Made by a program: the position numbers and the translations under genes
Notes under the pieces: model-generated
The model's database searches: none
What the model was told of the DNA's origin: nothing
Seen by the model: the letters and a program-made list of their open reading frames with translations, nothing else
Part shown: one piece after another, positions 4,976 through 5,296 of the stretch
How the letters are laid out: each line of letters begins with the position of its first letter
Numbering within the stretch: position 1 is the stretch's first letter
Assembly (NCBI GenBank): GCA_945836835.1
Contig: CAMAML010000106.1
Coordinates: 1 to 5,296 of the forward strand
Direction: 5' to 3'
Source of the DNA: an uncultured cyanobacterium
Lineage (GTDB): Bacteria; Cyanobacteriota; Vampirovibrionia; Gastranaerophilales; Gastranaerophilaceae
Length of the DNA stretch: 5,296 bases

Positions 4976-5049
4976 GTGCCTGTAGCTCAGTAGAATAGAG
5001 CGTTGGTCTCCGAAGCCAAAGGTCACGGGTTTGACTCCCGTCAGGCACA
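4976..5049 (+). tRNA. tRNA-Arg (anticodon CCG)
   Basis: A complete 74-nt cloverleaf reading CGG codons. The acceptor stem GTGCCTG/CAGGCAC is perfect; the D stem is GCTC/GAGC, the anticodon stem TTGGT/GCCAA with loop CTCCGAA, and the T stem ACGGG/CCCGT. The discriminator is A and no CCA is encoded. The T loop is TTTGACT instead of TTCGA-type, and the D loop has GA where GG is usual, so the G19-C56 elbow pair is replaced by A19-U56. It is first in a two-tRNA unit, 33 bp before the next tRNA. Confidence 0.95.
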
Positions 5050-5082
5050 GATTAAAAAAACAAAAAAATAAAACAGAAAAAC

Positions 5083-5156
5083 GGGTTCGTAGCTCAGTAG
5101 GATAGAGCAACGGTTTCCTAAACCGGAGATCGAGGGTTCGACTCCCTCCGGGCCCA
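5083..5156 (+). tRNA. tRNA-Arg (anticodon CCT)
   Basis: A 74-nt cloverleaf reading AGG codons. The acceptor stem GGGTTCG/CGGGCCC has two T-G pairs; the D stem is GCTC/GAGC, the anticodon stem ACGGT/ACCGG with loop TTCCTAA and an A-G mismatch at 27-43, and the T stem GAGGG/CCCTC with the normal loop TTCGACT. The discriminator is A with no encoded CCA, so the CCA-adding enzyme must complete it. It is cotranscribed with the preceding tRNA-Arg and closed by a terminator 5 bp downstream. Confidence 0.95.
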
Positions 5157-5161
5157 AATTT

Positions 5162-5187
5162 AAAAAGCCTCGACGAGGGGCTTTTTT
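5162..5187 (+). terminator. intrinsic terminator of the tRNA unit
   Basis: AAAAAGCCTC pairs with GAGGGGCTTTTT (one G bulged or a T-G pair) around a short loop, ending in six T (5182-5187). It lies directly after the second tRNA. Confidence 0.9.
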
Positions 5188-5203
5188 GATATGAGGAGGG
5201 AGG

Positions 5204-5235
5204 CGAACCCACAAGGCGAAGCCTTGTCCGGTTCG
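5204..5235. repeat. nested palindrome after the tRNA unit
   Basis: The inner stem ACAAGGC (5211-5217) and GCCTTGT (5221-5227) has a GAA loop. The outer arms CGAACC (5204-5209) and GGTTCG (5230-5235) also pair, giving 13 bp with a small internal loop. There is no T-run, so it is not an obvious terminator. No gene was seen in 5188-5296. Confidence 0.65.
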
Positions 5236-5260
5236 AGCGGTCGGCGGCAGAGAGCGGAGC

Positions 5261-5296
5261 AATTTGTTTGGAGGAACAAAGTTCCGAAAACAAATT
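5261..5296. repeat. palindrome at the window end
   Basis: AATTTGTTT (5261-5269) pairs with AAACAAATT (5288-5296), and GGAAC (5273-5277) with GTTCC (5281-5285), around an AAA loop. This makes 14 bp of stem with a small asymmetric interior loop. It may continue beyond the window. Confidence 0.65.

Noticed and set aside
4880..5293. Minus-strand open frames across the tRNA region (4880-5293 and 5041-5262) with GGSRTLDLRF- and GPEGVEPSISGL-type peptides.
   Set aside because: They are antisense to two certain tRNA genes; such peptides are well-known false proteins translated from tRNA complements.

Overview
The window (about 40% GC, AT-rich spacers) looks like a chromosomal fragment of a gut-type bacterium of the Vampirovibrionia/Melainabacteria group (Gastranaerophilales). 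The grounds are two prepilin-like proteins with an FTLAEVLITIG-type N-terminus, a large protein beginning MGLAASQARFL with a charged C-terminal helix (a family I associate with that lineage from memory, not from a search), and two tRNA genes with no encoded CCA. Taxonomy is an inference.

Left third (1-1713): two paralogous type IV prepilin-like genes face each other tail to tail and overlap by 23 bp. The left one (+ strand) enters from outside the window and lacks the last ~112 residues. The right one (- strand, 352 aa) is full length. The pair shares a 44-bp stretch that is perfectly identical in inverted orientation (426-469 and 884-927), although the surrounding homologous DNA is only about 69% identical by my hand count. 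Inversion between these copies would swap the long C-terminal tail from one pilin to the other without breaking frame. This 'two heads, one tail' arrangement is the best candidate for an undescribed system here. The right gene also carries an 84-bp in-frame, hairpin-rich insert that duplicates the FTLAE prepilin motif. Upstream it has a good promoter and an 18-codon leader ORF.

Middle (1781-2760): a small XRE-type repressor diverges from the pilin gene and converges on a 67-aa DUF1858-type CxxC redox-disulfide protein, with a three-armed terminator between them. A 52-codon ORF of unknown function and a 12-bp palindrome lie before the next large gene.

Right half (2761-5296): a 644-aa protein of unknown function with helical ends resembling axial (hook/filament-like) proteins. 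It is followed by a near-consensus promoter and terminator that together define a candidate ~65-nt RNA. Then come a promoter, tRNA-Arg(CCG), tRNA-Arg(CCU), a terminator and two large palindromes. The tRNA-Arg(CCG) carries an unusual paired change at the elbow (A19/U56 in place of G19/C56).

The pilin pair, the regulator and the axial-like protein could all concern surface structures, but nothing in the window proves that they act together. No recombinase gene is present.
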